A model generated the notes under the pieces. That model worked only from the letters and a program-made list of their open reading frames with translations, did not search any database and had not been told where the DNA came from. A stretch of DNA of 64,000 nucleotides from Mycobacterium sp. 1081908.1 (lineage in GTDB: Bacteria; Actinomycetota; Actinomycetes; Mycobacteriales; Mycobacteriaceae): NCBI RefSeq assembly GCF_001673535.1, contig NZ_LZLY01000079.1:1-64000 (forward strand), written 5' to 3'. Below, piece by piece: positions 39,375-49,122 of this stretch (positions are counted from its first letter, which is position 1; every line of letters begins with the position of its first letter). The translations under genes were made by a program, and so were the position numbers.

Positions 39375-42265
39375 GCGCAAGCGCTGAACACCCGACCGAC
39401 GTCCTGCCCGTCGCAAGACACGCCGGGCGCCCGGCGATCCCGCGCATCATCCGAACCTTCGCCGTGCCGATCATCCTGGGCTGGATCGCGATCATCGCGG
39501 TGCTCAACACGATCGTCCCGCAGCTGGACGAGGTCGGAAAGATGCGCTCGGTCTCGATGAGCCCGGACGACGCGCAATCGGTCATCGCGACAAAGCACAT
39601 GGGCGAGGTGTTCGGGGAATACAAGTCCAACAGCTCGGTCATGATCGTGCTCGAGGGGCAAAATCCGCTGGGCGCCGACGCCCACGCCTTCTACGACCAG
39701 ATGGTCAAAAAGCTCGACGCCGACACCAAACACGTCGAGCACGTCCAGGACATGTGGAGCGATCCGCTGAGTGGGGCGGGCGTCCAGAGCAACGACGGCA
39801 AGGCCGCCTACGTCCAGGTCTACCTGGCCGGGAACCAGGGCGAGGCGCTGGCCAACGAGTCGGTCGAGGCCGTCCAGGGCATCGTCAAGAGCCTGAGCCC
39901 GCCCAGCGGTGTCAAGGCCTATGTCACCGGACCCGCGGCGGTGCAAGCGGATCAGCACATCGCCGGCGACCGTAGCCTGCAGGTAATCACCACCGTCACG
40001 TTCATCGTGATCATCGCGATGCTGCTGATGGTCTACCGCTCCATCGTCACGGTGCTGCTGACGTTGGTGATGGTCGTGCTCGAACTTGCCGCCGCCCGCG
40101 GAATGGTGGCGTTCCTCGGCTACTACAACATCATCGGGCTCTCCACCTTCGCCACGAATCTGTTGGTGACGCTGGCGATCGCGGCCGCCACCGACTACGC
40201 GATCTTCCTGATCGGGCGATATCAGGAAGCCCGCTCGATCGGCGAGTCGCGAGAAGACGCGTACTACACGATGTTTGGCGGCACCGCGCACGTGGTGGCC
40301 GGGTCGGGCCTGACCATCGCGGGCGCGACCTTCTGCCTGCACTTCACCAACCTGCCGTACTTCCAGACGTTGGGCATCCCGTTGGCCATCGGCATGGTGG
40401 TCGTGGTCGCGGCGGCGCTGACGTTGGGTCCCGCGGTGATCTCGGTGGCATCGCGCTTCCGCCAGACACTCGAGCCAAGGCGTGCGCAGCGAATTCGCGG
40501 CTGGCGCAAGGTCGGTGCCGTCGTCGTCCGGTGGCCCGGCCCCGTCCTGATCGTGACGATCGCGATCGCGCTCGTCGGCCTGCTCACCCTGCCCGGGTAC
40601 CGGACCAACTACAACGACCGCAAATACCTGCCCGCCGACCTGCCGGCGAATGCCGGCTACGCCGCGGCCGACCGGCACTTCTCGAAGGCTCGGATGAACC
40701 CCGAGCTGCTGATGATCGAAAGCGACCACGACCTACGCAATTCCGCCGACTTCCTCGTCATCGACAAGATCGCCAAGTCGATCTTCCGGGTGCCCGGAAT
40801 CTCGCGGGTGCAGGCGATCACCCGGCCGCAGGGCACGCCGATCGAGCACACCTCGATCCCGTTTCAGATCAGCATGCAGGGCGTCACCCAGCAGATGAAT
40901 CAGAAGTACCAGGCGGACCAGATGGCCGACATGCTGCACCAGGCCGACATGATGCAGACCACCATCGACAGCATGGAAAAGATGTCCAGCATCACCGCGC
41001 AAATGGCGAACGACATGCACGTCATGGTCAAAAAGATGCACGAGATGACCATCGACATCGACGAATTACGCCAGCACATGGCGGATTTCGAGGACTTCTT
41101 CCGGCCGATCCGCAGCTACTTCTACTGGGAGAAGCACTGCTACGACATCCCGGTGTGCTGGTCGCTACGGTCCGTGTTCGACGCCCTCGACGGCATCGAC
41201 ACGATGACCGACGACATCCAGAGCCTGCTGCCCGTCATGGATCACCTGGACACGCTGATGCCCCAGATGGTGGCGCTGATGCCGTCGATGATCGAGAACA
41301 TGAAGGCCATGAAAACGACGATGCTGACCATGTATTCGACCCAAAAGGGGCTGCAGGATCAGCAGAACGAGGCGCAGAAGAACTCGAACGCCATGGGCAA
41401 GGCGTTCGACGCGTCCAAGAACGACGACTCGTTCTACCTGCCCCCGGAGACCTTCAACAACGCCGAGTTCAAGAAGGGCATGAAGAACTTCCTGCCACCC
41501 GACGGCCACGCGGTGCGGTTCATCATCAGCCACGACGGCGATCCGATGACGCCGGAGGGCATTTCGCACATCGAGGCGATCAAGAAGGCCACCTACGAGG
41601 CGCTCAAGGGCACACCCCTGGAGGGCTCCAAGATTTACCTCGGCGGCACCGCGGCGACCTACAAGGACATGCAGGACGGCAGCAACTATGACCTGCTGAT
41701 CGCCGGAATCGCCTCGCTGTGCCTGATTTTCATCATCATGCTGATCATCACGCGCAGCGTCGTGGCCTCAGCGGTGATCGTGGGGACGGTGTTGCTTTCG
41801 CTGGGGGCGTCCTTCGGGCTCTCGGTGCTCATCTGGCAACACCTGATCGGCATCGAACTGCACTGGATGGTGCTGGCCATGTCGGTGATCATCCTGCTGG
41901 CGGTTGGCGCCGACTACAACCTGCTATTGGTGTCCCGGTTCAAGGAGGAAATCCACGCCGGCCTGAACACCGGGATCATCCGGGCGATGGGCGGTACCGG
42001 TTCCGTGGTCACCTCGGCGGGGCTGGTGTTCGCCTTCACGATGATGACGATGGCCGTCAGTGAGCTCACGGTCATCGGTCAGGTCGGCACCACCATCGGC
42101 CTGGGCCTGTTGTTCGACACACTGATCGTGCGGTCGCTGATGACGCCGTCGATCGCGGCGCTGCTGGGCAAGTGGTTCTGGTGGCCGCAGCGGGTGCGGC
42201 AGCGGCCGGTGCCCTCGCCGTGGCCCACGCCGGCCAAGGAGCGCGAATCCGTCGCGGCGGTCTAA
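39371..42265 (+). CDS. mmpL: MmpL-family RND transporter (MmpL4/5-like)
   Basis: A 964-residue RND transporter with about 12 transmembrane helices. The proton-relay Asp-Tyr pairs are seen in helix 4 ([20 protein letters not shown]) and helix 10 ([20 protein letters not shown]). Between the second periplasmic domain parts lies a Met-rich, heptad-patterned segment (about 40900-41420, with [20 protein letters not shown]), the coiled-coil hairpin typical of MmpL4/MmpL5. This group exports siderophores and, in MmpL5, drugs such as bedaquiline and azoles. Exact cargo cannot be assigned. Translation is coupled to mmpS. Confidence 0.95.
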   Translation: MSASAEHPTDVLPVARHAGRPAIPRIIRTFAVPIILGWIAIIAVLNTIVPQLDEVGKMRSVSMSPDDAQSVIATKHMGEVFGEYKSNSSVMIVLEGQNPLGADAHAFYDQMVKKLDADTKHVEHVQDMWSDPLSGAGVQSNDGKAAYVQVYLAGNQGEALANESVEAVQGIVKSLSPPSGVKAYVTGPAAVQADQHIAGDRSLQVITTVTFIVIIAMLLMVYRSIVTVLLTLVMVVLELAAARGMVAFLGYYNIIGLSTFATNLLVTLAIAAATDYAIFLIGRYQEARSIGESREDAYYTMFGGTAHVVAGSGLTIAGATFCLHFTNLPYFQTLGIPLAIGMVVVVAAALTLGPAVISVASRFRQTLEPRRAQRIRGWRKVGAVVVRWPGPVLIVTIAIALVGLLTLPGYRTNYNDRKYLPADLPANAGYAAADRHFSKARMNPELLMIESDHDLRNSADFLVIDKIAKSIFRVPGISRVQAITRPQGTPIEHTSIPFQISMQGVTQQMNQKYQADQMADMLHQADMMQTTIDSMEKMSSITAQMANDMHVMVKKMHEMTIDIDELRQHMADFEDFFRPIRSYFYWEKHCYDIPVCWSLRSVFDALDGIDTMTDDIQSLLPVMDHLDTLMPQMVALMPSMIENMKAMKTTMLTMYSTQKGLQDQQNEAQKNSNAMGKAFDASKNDDSFYLPPETFNNAEFKKGMKNFLPPDGHAVRFIISHDGDPMTPEGISHIEAIKKATYEALKGTPLEGSKIYLGGTAATYKDMQDGSNYDLLIAGIASLCLIFIIMLIITRSVVASAVIVGTVLLSLGASFGLSVLIWQHLIGIELHWMVLAMSVIILLAVGADYNLLLVSRFKEEIHAGLNTGIIRAMGGTGSVVTSAGLVFAFTMMTMAVSELTVIGQVGTTIGLGLLFDTLIVRSLMTPSIAALLGKWFWWPQRVRQRPVPSPWPTPAKERESVAAV

Positions 42266-42280
42266 GCCTCTGCGAGAGGG

Positions 42281-43063
42281 CTACGTCACCCACTCGGGTT
42301 GCTGGCTTGCATCGACCGCGGAGAAGTCCTTGTGCGCCAGGGCCGCGGTGGTGCCGCCGTCGACGACGAACTCGGAGCCGGTCGAATAGCTCGACTCGTC
42401 GCTGGCCAGATAGACCACGAGGTTGGAGACCTCCCTGGGTTCGGCGATCCGGCCGAGCGCGGTGTTGAAGATGTCTTCGGGGACCCACTCGGTCATCGGC
42501 GTCTTGATGAGGCCCGGATGGATCGAGTTCACCCGGATGCCGCTCGGCCCGAGTTCCAGCGCAACCGATTTGGTCAACCCCCGGACCGCGAACTTGCTCG
42601 CGGTGTACCCGTGGCACGCGATGGTGCCCGCCATCCCCTCGATGGAGGAGATGTTGATGATCGATCCCCGTCCCGCTTCCTTCATCGGCTTGACCACGGC
42701 ACGGATGCCGAGGAACACCCCGGTCAGGTTGACGTCGAGGATCTTGTGCCACTCGGACAGCTCGTAATCCTCGATGGTGCCGATGTTGAGGATGCCGGCG
42801 TTGTTCACCAGGACGTCGACCCCGCCGAACTCGGTCACGGCGGCGGCCACCGCCGCTTCCCAGTGTTCGGGTTTGGTGACGTCCAGGTGCACGTAGCGGA
42901 CGGCGTCGCCGAGCTCGGCCGCGACGGCCTTGCCCTCGTCGTCGAGGATGTCGCCGAACACCACCTTGGCACCCTCGGCCACCAGCGTCCGCACGTGCGA
43001 GGCACCCATCCCCCGCGCCCCGCCACTGACGAGCGCGACCTTTCCCGCCAACCGTTCTGCCAC
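42281..43063 (-). CDS. fabG3: 20-beta-hydroxysteroid dehydrogenase / SDR FabG3
   Basis: A 260-residue classical short-chain dehydrogenase. The cofactor loop SGGARGMGASHVR, NNAGILNIG, and catalytic Ser140, Tyr153 and Lys157 (YTASK) are in place. Length, the GDILDDEGKAVAAELGDAVR region and the last residues PEWVT match M. tuberculosis Rv2002 (FabG3) almost residue for residue as I recall it; that enzyme is an NADH-dependent 20-beta (3-alpha,20-beta) hydroxysteroid dehydrogenase. It converges on mmpL with a 15-base gap. A long-armed inverted repeat lies 35-58 bases upstream of the start. Confidence 0.95.
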   Translation of the reverse strand: MAERLAGKVALVSGGARGMGASHVRTLVAEGAKVVFGDILDDEGKAVAAELGDAVRYVHLDVTKPEHWEAAVAAAVTEFGGVDVLVNNAGILNIGTIEDYELSEWHKILDVNLTGVFLGIRAVVKPMKEAGRGSIINISSIEGMAGTIACHGYTASKFAVRGLTKSVALELGPSGIRVNSIHPGLIKTPMTEWVPEDIFNTALGRIAEPREVSNLVVYLASDESSYSTGSEFVVDGGTTAALAHKDFSAVDASQQPEWVT

Positions 43064-43097
43064 TGCGCGTCTCCTGTCGTGCCGGTGTTTTTTGCAC

Positions 43098-43121
43098 CAT
43101 ACAGACGCACACAGATGTATG
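43098..43121. promoter_or_regulatory. Inverted repeat upstream of fabG3
   Basis: CATACA (43098-43103) and TGTATG (43116-43121) form perfect arms with a 12-base spacer, 35-58 bases before the fabG3 ATG in a short intergenic gap. The spacing fits a TetR- or GntR-type site; no regulator is adjacent. Confidence 0.4.
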
Positions 43122-43144
43122 ACCAGGGCTGGCCTTCGACGCCC

Positions 43145-43486
43145 TTACTTGCTGGGCTTGTTGGCCGGGTGCTTTCCGGGGCAGTAGTCGGCGGTGGCCG
43201 CGCCGACGAACATCTCCGCTTGCTTCTGGCTCAACCGGTGCGCGCCCGTCAACTGGTCGATCTCATCCTTCTGGCTGTACCCGGCGTTGAGGTCATTGCA
43301 CATGACCTGGGCCGCCTTCACGTCCATCGCCGGGCCACCGAGGTCGACGCCGTGCGACTGCAGGTAGTTCGTAAAGTCCTCGTCCGTCGGATCGGCCCGC
43401 GCGACGCTGGTCGGCACCAACATGACGGCCGCCAGCGCGCCCACCGCGCACGCAGAAACCTTCTGAGCCATACCGCGCTGCTTCAT
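43145..43486 (-). CDS. Secreted DUF732 protein
   Basis: A 113-residue exported protein: signal peptide MKQRGMAQKVSACAVGALAA ending near SVARA-DP, then a DUF732 domain with EDFTNYLQSHGVDLGGPAMD, VMCNDLNAGYSQ and a second Cys in ADYCPGKH, a likely disulfide pair. DUF732 proteins are numerous in mycobacteria and of unknown function. The ATG at 43486 follows GGGGGAACG; the in-frame extension to 43570 is not protein-like. Confidence 0.88.
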   Translation of the reverse strand: MKQRGMAQKVSACAVGALAAVMLVPTSVARADPTDEDFTNYLQSHGVDLGGPAMDVKAAQVMCNDLNAGYSQKDEIDQLTGAHRLSQKQAEMFVGAATADYCPGKHPANKPSK

Positions 43487-43715
43487 CGTTCCCCCATGAC
43501 TATCCAAGGTCCACACCAAATTCGGATTGACCCAAAACCCCGAAATTACACATCGGAATGTTTCTACCATCCATGATGTCTAGCGTCCATGATTGCCTAT
43601 GGCAAACATAGTTATGCGCTGGTCACCACTGGTCAAGGACACACGCGGGACACGCCCGTCGCGGCCGAAAGCTTTACCCGAGGGTCGCCTCTAGTTCCGG
43701 CTGAATTCAACCGGA

Positions 43716-44588
43716 TTAGCGGGGGTTCACCGTCTCGAAGATCGCGGCGGCGGACGTTACGGCCTTGTCCGCGTTTCCTTCGTCGTGCAGAAGCATGCGC
43801 ACGCCAATGCGTCCGGGTGAGCCGGCGTGCGCCGTGCCCTCCACGCGAAACGGGCCGACCTTGCCGCGCGACATGAACATGACGTGCCAGCTGACGACCT
43901 GCAGCATCCTGGTGCCTGCGACCTCGGCGGCCAGGTCGGTCGCCGCGGTCTCGAGGACGACGTGCTGCGGCCCGATGTGCAGCGCGGCATCCGGCGAAGC
44001 CAGCTCGGCGCTCAGCGCGGGCAGCACCCAATGGCCGTCGGCGCGCTTGCCGGCACCGAACGCCTGCCACAGCGGAGGCAGATCGGGCGAGTCCTCGATC
44101 ACCAGCTCGGTGCCCGAAACATCCATCTTGCCAAGGCCTTCCGGTGGGACGCCGATGACGGCCCCCTGCCCCTCGTTGAAGGCGATCACCCGGTCGGGGT
44201 TGTCGGCGTCGACGATCTTGCACCGTCCGTAACCCATGGTGCGGCCCTGGTGCACGATGCCGGACCCCACGATCTCGATCCGCGTGACGTCATAGCCCGG
44301 GTCGATGATCTGGACCGACGTGATGACCGGGTTCGGCACCGCGACCATGTCGGTCTGGCATCCCTCCGGAGACGAAATCGCCAACGGCGCCACCATGAGT
44401 CCACCGGCGTCGTTGCGCATGTCGCGGCGGATGGTGACGGTGTCGTCGGTCTCGCCGACGTTCATCGACGAGTGGTTACGGCCGATGTAGCGATAGCTGA
44501 GCAGTCCGGTCCAGCGTCGGAACAACTCGTCGCGGTAGGCGCCGGTGTCATCGGCCAGCTCTCGGATGTCGCGAGGTCGGTCGCTCAC
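43716..44588 (-). CDS. Hotdog-fold thioesterase-like protein
   Basis: A 290-residue protein. Paired segments such as NHSSMNVGETDDTVTIRRDM with GGLMVAPLAISSPE and, in the second half, QHVVLETAATDLAAEVAGTR with GPFRVEGTAHAGSPGRIGVR suggest two hotdog-like units, as in PaaI/thioesterase-related proteins. Acyl-CoA binding or hydrolysis is the likely role but no catalytic Asp or Glu is identified with certainty. It overlaps the upstream acyl-CoA dehydrogenase gene by four bases, implying joint action on an acyl-CoA substrate. Confidence 0.6.
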   Translation of the reverse strand: MSDRPRDIRELADDTGAYRDELFRRWTGLLSYRYIGRNHSSMNVGETDDTVTIRRDMRNDAGGLMVAPLAISSPEGCQTDMVAVPNPVITSVQIIDPGYDVTRIEIVGSGIVHQGRTMGYGRCKIVDADNPDRVIAFNEGQGAVIGVPPEGLGKMDVSGTELVIEDSPDLPPLWQAFGAGKRADGHWVLPALSAELASPDAALHIGPQHVVLETAATDLAAEVAGTRMLQVVSWHVMFMSRGKVGPFRVEGTAHAGSPGRIGVRMLLHDEGNADKAVTSAAAIFETVNPR

Positions 44589-45832
44589 TGGTGGTTCCCC
44601 TTTGCGACTCTGCCACGGCGCACCTGGTTGAACGGCACACCGCGGTCGGCGGCGTACTCACGCGGAAAGTTCAGGACCCGCTCGCCGATCACGTTGCGGG
44701 CCATCTCCGTCGTGCCGCCCCCGATGCTGGCGATCTGACGGCCCAGGTATCGCGTGCCGACGCCGAGCAGGCCCGCGTCGTCCTCCACCACGCCCGCGGA
44801 GCCGGCGATGGCGAGGGCGGTGTCGTTCTCGACGTCGTGCACCTCGGCCATGTCGAGCCTGATGATCGATCCCGCGGCGGGCGGCAGGGATCCGTCGACC
44901 ACGGCGTGGTAGACGTGCTCGCTCAGTTGCCCGTGCACCGCCCGGTGGACCAGGACCCGGCCCACCATCTCGCGGACACGTTCGCTCTCCCCTTGCCTGG
45001 TGCTGTCGACCAACGCCATCAGGTCGATCGAAATATCCTCGGCCTCAGCGATTCCGGGCCCACTGGTGTACTCCGAGCCGTCGCCCATCGTGCGGCGCTC
45101 GTGGTAGAGCTGCCGTGACGCGACGTCCCACCCTTTGCCCGGCTCTCCGACGACGGCGTCGTCGCCCACGTCGACGTCGTCGAAAAACTCCTCGCAGAAC
45201 TCGACCGAGCCGTTGACCTGACGGATGCGGTTGATCGTCACCCCGGGGTGACGAAGCGGCAGCAGGAACATCGTCAGGCCGTTGTGTTTGGGTGCGTCCC
45301 AGTCGGTTCGGGCCAGGCACAGGCCGTAGTCGGCGGCGAACGCCCAGGTGCTCCACGTCTTGGCGCCGTTGATGATCCACCGCCCGTCCCGGCGGTCGGC
45401 GCGGGTGATGACGCCCGCGAGGTCCGAACCACCGCTGGGTTCGGAGAGCAGCTGGACGAGCACTTCGTCGCCGCGCAGCGCCGCGCCGATGTGGGTGCGT
45501 TTCTGGTCCTCGGTGCCCATGTCCAGGATCGTCGCGCAGCAGATGGCGAACGACGGGACGTTGAGCAGCAGCGGCGTCTCGTAGGCCAGCGCCTCGGCGT
45601 CGAACGCCTTCTTGTACTCGTAGCTCAGCCCGAGCCCGCCGTATTCGCGGGGAAAGCAGATCCCCGCGAATCCTCCGTCGTACAGCTTTCGCTGCAGTTC
45701 GCGGGCGCGCCGCCAGGACGTCAGCTCGTCGCGCTCGAGCACCATGGCGTCGGCGGAATCCAGCCGCGGCAGATTCTCGGCCAACCACGCCCTGGCCCGG
45801 CCGCGGAACTCCTCGACCGACTCGGCGCTCAC
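44585..45832 (-). CDS. Acyl-CoA dehydrogenase (FadE type)
   Basis: A 415-residue flavoprotein dehydrogenase. FGGLGL-type N-terminal motif (FPREYGGLGLSYEYKKAFDA), the substrate/FAD motif LLSEPSGGSDLAGVITRADR, WIINGAKTWSTWAFAADYGL, and the C-terminal ASIGGGTTEMARNVIGERVL are clear. Mycobacterial relatives act in fatty acid or sterol side-chain breakdown. Upstream, two CTGTACAG boxes 21 bases apart probably form its operator. It is coupled to the hotdog gene downstream. Confidence 0.92.
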   Translation of the reverse strand: MSAESVEEFRGRARAWLAENLPRLDSADAMVLERDELTSWRRARELQRKLYDGGFAGICFPREYGGLGLSYEYKKAFDAEALAYETPLLLNVPSFAICCATILDMGTEDQKRTHIGAALRGDEVLVQLLSEPSGGSDLAGVITRADRRDGRWIINGAKTWSTWAFAADYGLCLARTDWDAPKHNGLTMFLLPLRHPGVTINRIRQVNGSVEFCEEFFDDVDVGDDAVVGEPGKGWDVASRQLYHERRTMGDGSEYTSGPGIAEAEDISIDLMALVDSTRQGESERVREMVGRVLVHRAVHGQLSEHVYHAVVDGSLPPAAGSIIRLDMAEVHDVENDTALAIAGSAGVVEDDAGLLGVGTRYLGRQIASIGGGTTEMARNVIGERVLNFPREYAADRGVPFNQVRRGRVAKGNHQ

Positions 45833-45882
45833 CGAATTCGCCTGCGCGTCATCGCCGATGGCCTCCTCGAGCTTGTGCTGGG

Positions 45883-45914
45883 CGACTGTACAGCACCGCT
45901 TGACGACTGTACAG
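45883..45914. promoter_or_regulatory. Two CTGTACAG boxes upstream of acyl-CoA dehydrogenase gene
   Basis: The sequence CGACTGTACAG occurs at 45883-45893 and 45904-45914; each includes the perfect palindrome CTGTACAG. Their 21-base spacing puts both on the same face of the helix. They lie 51-82 bases before the dehydrogenase start. Confidence 0.55.
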
Positions 45915-45919
45915 GTCGC

Positions 45920-46285
45920 CTAGGAGGCGTTCAGCTGCACCGCGGCGCGAACGAGCGCCTTGAACGCGCGCTCGTCGATCTTGTCGCCCTCGTGGAAATC
46001 GATGGCCCGTCGGGTGTTGCCGTCGAGGCTGGAGTTGAACAGGCCGGACGGGTCCTCGAGCGAGGCGCCCTTGGCGAACGTCACCTTGACCACACTCTTG
46101 TACGTCTCGCCGGTGCAGATCATCCCGTCGTGGTACCACACCGGGACGCCCCTCCACTTCCACTCCTCGACCACGTCGGGGTCGGCCTGCTTGATCAATT
46201 CCCTGATGCGAGAGAGCATTTCGCCGCGCCAATCGCCCAGTTCCTTTATCCTGGCGTCGATCAGCCGGGAGGGAGAATCCGTCAT
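45920..46285 (-). CDS. DUF1801 family protein
   Basis: A 121-residue protein starting MTDSPSRLIDARIKELGDWR. The family pattern is IRELIKQADPDVVEEWKWRG with VPVWYHDGMICTGETYKSVV and KVTFAKGASLEDP, ending GDKIDERAFKALVRAAVQLN. This is the YdhG/YdeI-like DUF1801 fold related to frataxin-like proteins; the function is not established. It lies 24 bases after the oxidoreductase gene on the same strand. Confidence 0.85.
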   Translation of the reverse strand: MTDSPSRLIDARIKELGDWRGEMLSRIRELIKQADPDVVEEWKWRGVPVWYHDGMICTGETYKSVVKVTFAKGASLEDPSGLFNSSLDGNTRRAIDFHEGDKIDERAFKALVRAAVQLNAS

Positions 46286-46309
46286 ATCGTTGCCTTCCCG
46301 ATGGTTTCG

Positions 46310-47329
46310 TCAGGGGATGGTTATCGCGATCTTGCCAACGTGTTCGCCGGCCCGCATCACCGCCAGCGCCTCGTCCAACTTCTCCCAGTCGAAGACGTGG
46401 CTGATGTGGGGCTTGATCCCGGTAGCCGACATCGAATCGCACAGGTCCCGCTGCGCGCGCACGCTGCCCACCGTGATTCCGACGATCCGCAGGTTGTTGA
46501 GCATCACTTCCGCGACCGAGATGGGCGCCGTGTCGAATCCGCTCAGCACGCCGATCACCGCGACGGTGCCTCCCACCCGCGCCGAGTGCACCGACTGCGC
46601 CAGCGTGGCGGGCCCGCCGAGGTCGACGATCAGGTCGGCACCCCGGCCGCCGGTCAGTCGCTTCACCTCGGTCTCCCAGCTCGGGGTCGCGCGGTAGTTG
46701 ATGAGATGCGTTGCACCCAAGTCCGATCCGGTCTTGAGTTTGTCGTCGGACGACGACGTCAAGATCACCGTGGCGCCCAGCGCCCGGGCCAGCTGCGCCG
46801 TGAACAGCGATACCCCGCCGGTGCCCTGGGTCACCACGACGTCGCCGTCACCGATGCCGGCTTCCATCAGGGCGCTCCAGGCCGTCACACCGGCGCACGG
46901 CACCGTCGCGGCCTCGACGTCGCTGAGGTGCCCGGGCGTGCGAACCAGACCCGAGGCGTCGGCGACGCGATATTGCTGCAACCACCCGTCTTCGGTGTCG
47001 CCGGGCAGCACCCGTTTCGATTCCGGTGTCGGCGGCCCATCCAGCCAACCGGGATGGAATGCCCCCATGACGCGGTCCCCCACCCGCAGGCCGTCCACCC
47101 CGGGTCCGACCGCTACGACCTCTCCGGCGCCGTCGCTCATCGGCACGCGCGGCCACGGGCCCGGGAGGAGGCCCGTCAGGTTGACGTTGTCGTGAAAGTT
47201 CAGGCTCGACGCCCTGACCCTGACCAGCGCCTGCCCCGCGCCGGGTTCGTCGACCGGCCTGTCCACGGTCTCGAGGGGCGCGCCGGGCCCCGGCATCACC
47301 ACCGCCCGCTGACGGTCAGGAATGGTCAT
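46310..47329 (-). CDS. Zinc-type alcohol dehydrogenase / quinone oxidoreductase (MDR)
   Basis: A 339-residue medium-chain dehydrogenase/reductase. GroES-like half: RVRASSLNFHDNVNLTGLLP and SDGAGEVVAVGPGVDGLRVG; Rossmann half: VVVTQGTGGVSLFTAQLARA and ATVILTSSSDDKLKTGSDLG. The Cys and His ligands of classical zinc alcohol dehydrogenases are not conserved at the first site (LNFHDN), so it is closer to zinc-independent quinone/enoyl reductases. NADPH is the likely cofactor. The ATG at 47329 has GAGGAGG about 11 bases upstream; longer reading to 47734 is not supported. Confidence 0.88.
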   Translation of the reverse strand: MTIPDRQRAVVMPGPGAPLETVDRPVDEPGAGQALVRVRASSLNFHDNVNLTGLLPGPWPRVPMSDGAGEVVAVGPGVDGLRVGDRVMGAFHPGWLDGPPTPESKRVLPGDTEDGWLQQYRVADASGLVRTPGHLSDVEAATVPCAGVTAWSALMEAGIGDGDVVVTQGTGGVSLFTAQLARALGATVILTSSSDDKLKTGSDLGATHLINYRATPSWETEVKRLTGGRGADLIVDLGGPATLAQSVHSARVGGTVAVIGVLSGFDTAPISVAEVMLNNLRIVGITVGSVRAQRDLCDSMSATGIKPHISHVFDWEKLDEALAVMRAGEHVGKIAITIP

Positions 47330-47498
47330 GCGGTGCGCGCCTCCTCGGGTTCGGCACTTGCGCGGGTTCCATGTGACCATAAGCTCCCGCCGGCGCCCGT
47401 TGATTCCCCCGGGCCGCGACAACCGTCTCGGGCGCCGCCCGCGGCGTCGACCGCGTCTCGGGTTACAGTTTTGGGGTGAAGTGTCACGCGAGGCCGCG

Positions 47499-48017
47499 AT
47501 GACGGGGCCGACCGCGGACGTCGACGCCACCGCGCTGCTGGCGATCGAGGCGATCAAACAGCTCAAAGCGCGGTATTGCCGGTACCTCGACACCAAGGAC
47601 TGGGCGGCATGGCGGGCGCTGTTCGCCGACGACTTCGTCAGCGACACGTCCGAGGCGGGCGGCAAGCTGATCGTCGGCGCCGACGAGTTCGTGGCGTTCA
47701 CCCGCAAGGGCGTCGGGCGCCCCGCGCAGGCCACCGCGCACCAGGTGCACGCGCCCGAGATCGAACTGACCTCGGCGACGACCGCGCGCGGGGTGTGGGC
47801 GCTGCAAGACGTGGTCCGCTTCGGGCCGGGCGTGACGCTGGTCGGCTACGGCCACTACCACGAGACCTACGAGAGCAGCGACGGGCGCTGGGTTATCAAG
47901 AGCTCCAAGCTGACTCGGCTCCGTGAGGACATCGTCACCCCGCTGTTCTCGATCTACATCTCCGACCGCATCCGGCGGGCAGCCAGCAAGCTCGCCGGCC
48001 GACTGATGGAGCAGTGA
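47499..48017 (+). CDS. SnoaL-like protein (SnoaL_4 type)
   Basis: A 172-residue NTF2-fold protein: IEAIKQLKARYCRYLDTKDW followed by AAWRALFADDFVSDTSEAGG is the typical SnoaL_4 opening; HQVHAPEIELTSATTARGVW and the late strands LVGYGHYHETYESSDGRWVI follow, with a short C-terminal helix. Related proteins in actinobacteria act as isomerases or dehydratases in steroid-like metabolism; the activity is not known. A GTG at 47481 with GGGGTGAA upstream is an alternative start. It lies eight bases before an SDR gene on the same strand. Confidence 0.8.
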   Translation: MTGPTADVDATALLAIEAIKQLKARYCRYLDTKDWAAWRALFADDFVSDTSEAGGKLIVGADEFVAFTRKGVGRPAQATAHQVHAPEIELTSATTARGVWALQDVVRFGPGVTLVGYGHYHETYESSDGRWVIKSSKLTRLREDIVTPLFSIYISDRIRRAASKLAGRLMEQ

Positions 48018-48024
48018 TACGCCG

Positions 48025-49119
48025 ATGAGTGTGGGTACCATTTTGATCACCGGCGCGTTCGGCCAGGTCGGCAGGCGATGCGCGCAAATCCTGCTCGACC
48101 GGGGACGGACCGTCGTCGCCACCGACCTGCGGACCGACAAGACCGTCGCCGCCGAGGCCGAGTTGTCCCCGGGCGCCGGCACGCTGATTCCGGCCTACAT
48201 CGACCTGCTGGACGCCGATGCGGTGGGCGATCTGATCGCGACCCATCGGCCCGACGCGATCATTCACCTCGCCGCCGTCATTTCACCGCCGTCGTACCGC
48301 AATCCCGCGCTGGCCAGGCGAGTGAACGTCGGCGGTACCGAGACCCTGCTGGCGGCGGCCGCCCAGCTGCCCGATCCCCCGCTGTTTCTGCTGGCCTCCA
48401 GCGCGGCGGTCTACGGGTCGCGCAATCCGTACCGCTACCCCGAGCGGATCACCCCGGACACGGCGGTGCAGCCGATCGACCAGTACGGCGAGGACAAGGT
48501 GCTGGCCGAGGCGGCGACCCGGGCCAGCGGCCTGCCGTATGCGCTGTTCCGGTTGGGCGGGGTGGTCTCGCCGGACACCCAGGCGAGCATCAGCGGGGAC
48601 CACTTGCTCCTGATGCGCTCGATGCCCGGCGACAACCGCATCCACATGGTGGACGCGCGCGACGTGGCGCTGGCGTTCGCCAACGCCGTCGATCGGGGTG
48701 CCAGCATCGCCGGCAAGGTCCTGCTGATCGGCGGCAACGAATCGTATGTGATGCTGCAGCGCGACCTCGAGGACGACCTGATGACCGCCGCCGGCCTGGG
48801 CCGGCTCGGCCCCTCCGCGAGCCTGCCCGGCGACCCCGGCGACGACCGCGGTTGGAGTTTCACCGGATGGTTCGACACCACCGAAGCCCAAGCGCTGCTT
48901 GACTTCCAGGAGCACGACTGGCACGAGTCGACCGCCTGGGTCGCCGAATCCCAGGGCCGCATACGCATCGTCCTGTGGGCGCTGGGCCCGATCCTGCGAC
49001 CGGTGCTGCGCATCCTGCTCAAGCTGCAGCGCCGCGCCGAGGGCCGCGGCCCGTATGCCGACCCGTGGGCGCTGATCGAGAAGAAGTACGGTCCGGAGGC
49101 GCTGGCCGGCGCGCAGTAA
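48025..49119 (+). CDS. NAD-dependent epimerase/dehydratase (extended SDR)
   Basis: A 364-residue extended short-chain dehydrogenase. The Rossmann motif is ILITGAFGQVGRRCAQILLD, the Asp ending strand two in VVATDLR, the catalytic SSAAVYG and YGEDKVLAE (Tyr-x-x-x-Lys). The C-terminal 60 residues (ILRPVLRILLKLQRRAEGRG) are basic and amphipathic, unusual for sugar epimerases and possibly membrane-associating. The substrate is unknown; neighbours suggest a lipid or steroid pathway. It probably shares a transcript with the SnoaL gene. Confidence 0.87.
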   Translation: MSVGTILITGAFGQVGRRCAQILLDRGRTVVATDLRTDKTVAAEAELSPGAGTLIPAYIDLLDADAVGDLIATHRPDAIIHLAAVISPPSYRNPALARRVNVGGTETLLAAAAQLPDPPLFLLASSAAVYGSRNPYRYPERITPDTAVQPIDQYGEDKVLAEAATRASGLPYALFRLGGVVSPDTQASISGDHLLLMRSMPGDNRIHMVDARDVALAFANAVDRGASIAGKVLLIGGNESYVMLQRDLEDDLMTAAGLGRLGPSASLPGDPGDDRGWSFTGWFDTTEAQALLDFQEHDWHESTAWVAESQGRIRIVLWALGPILRPVLRILLKLQRRAEGRGPYADPWALIEKKYGPEALAGAQ

Positions 49120-49122
49120 GGG

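Noticed and set aside
42266..42283. Possible terminator between mmpL and fabG3
   Set aside because: The arms around GCG pair only with a bulge; too weak to call.
45248..47479. 743-codon open frame on the plus strand
   Set aside because: It lies antisense to the acyl-CoA dehydrogenase, DUF1801 and oxidoreductase genes, all with recognisable motifs; a GC-rich shadow.
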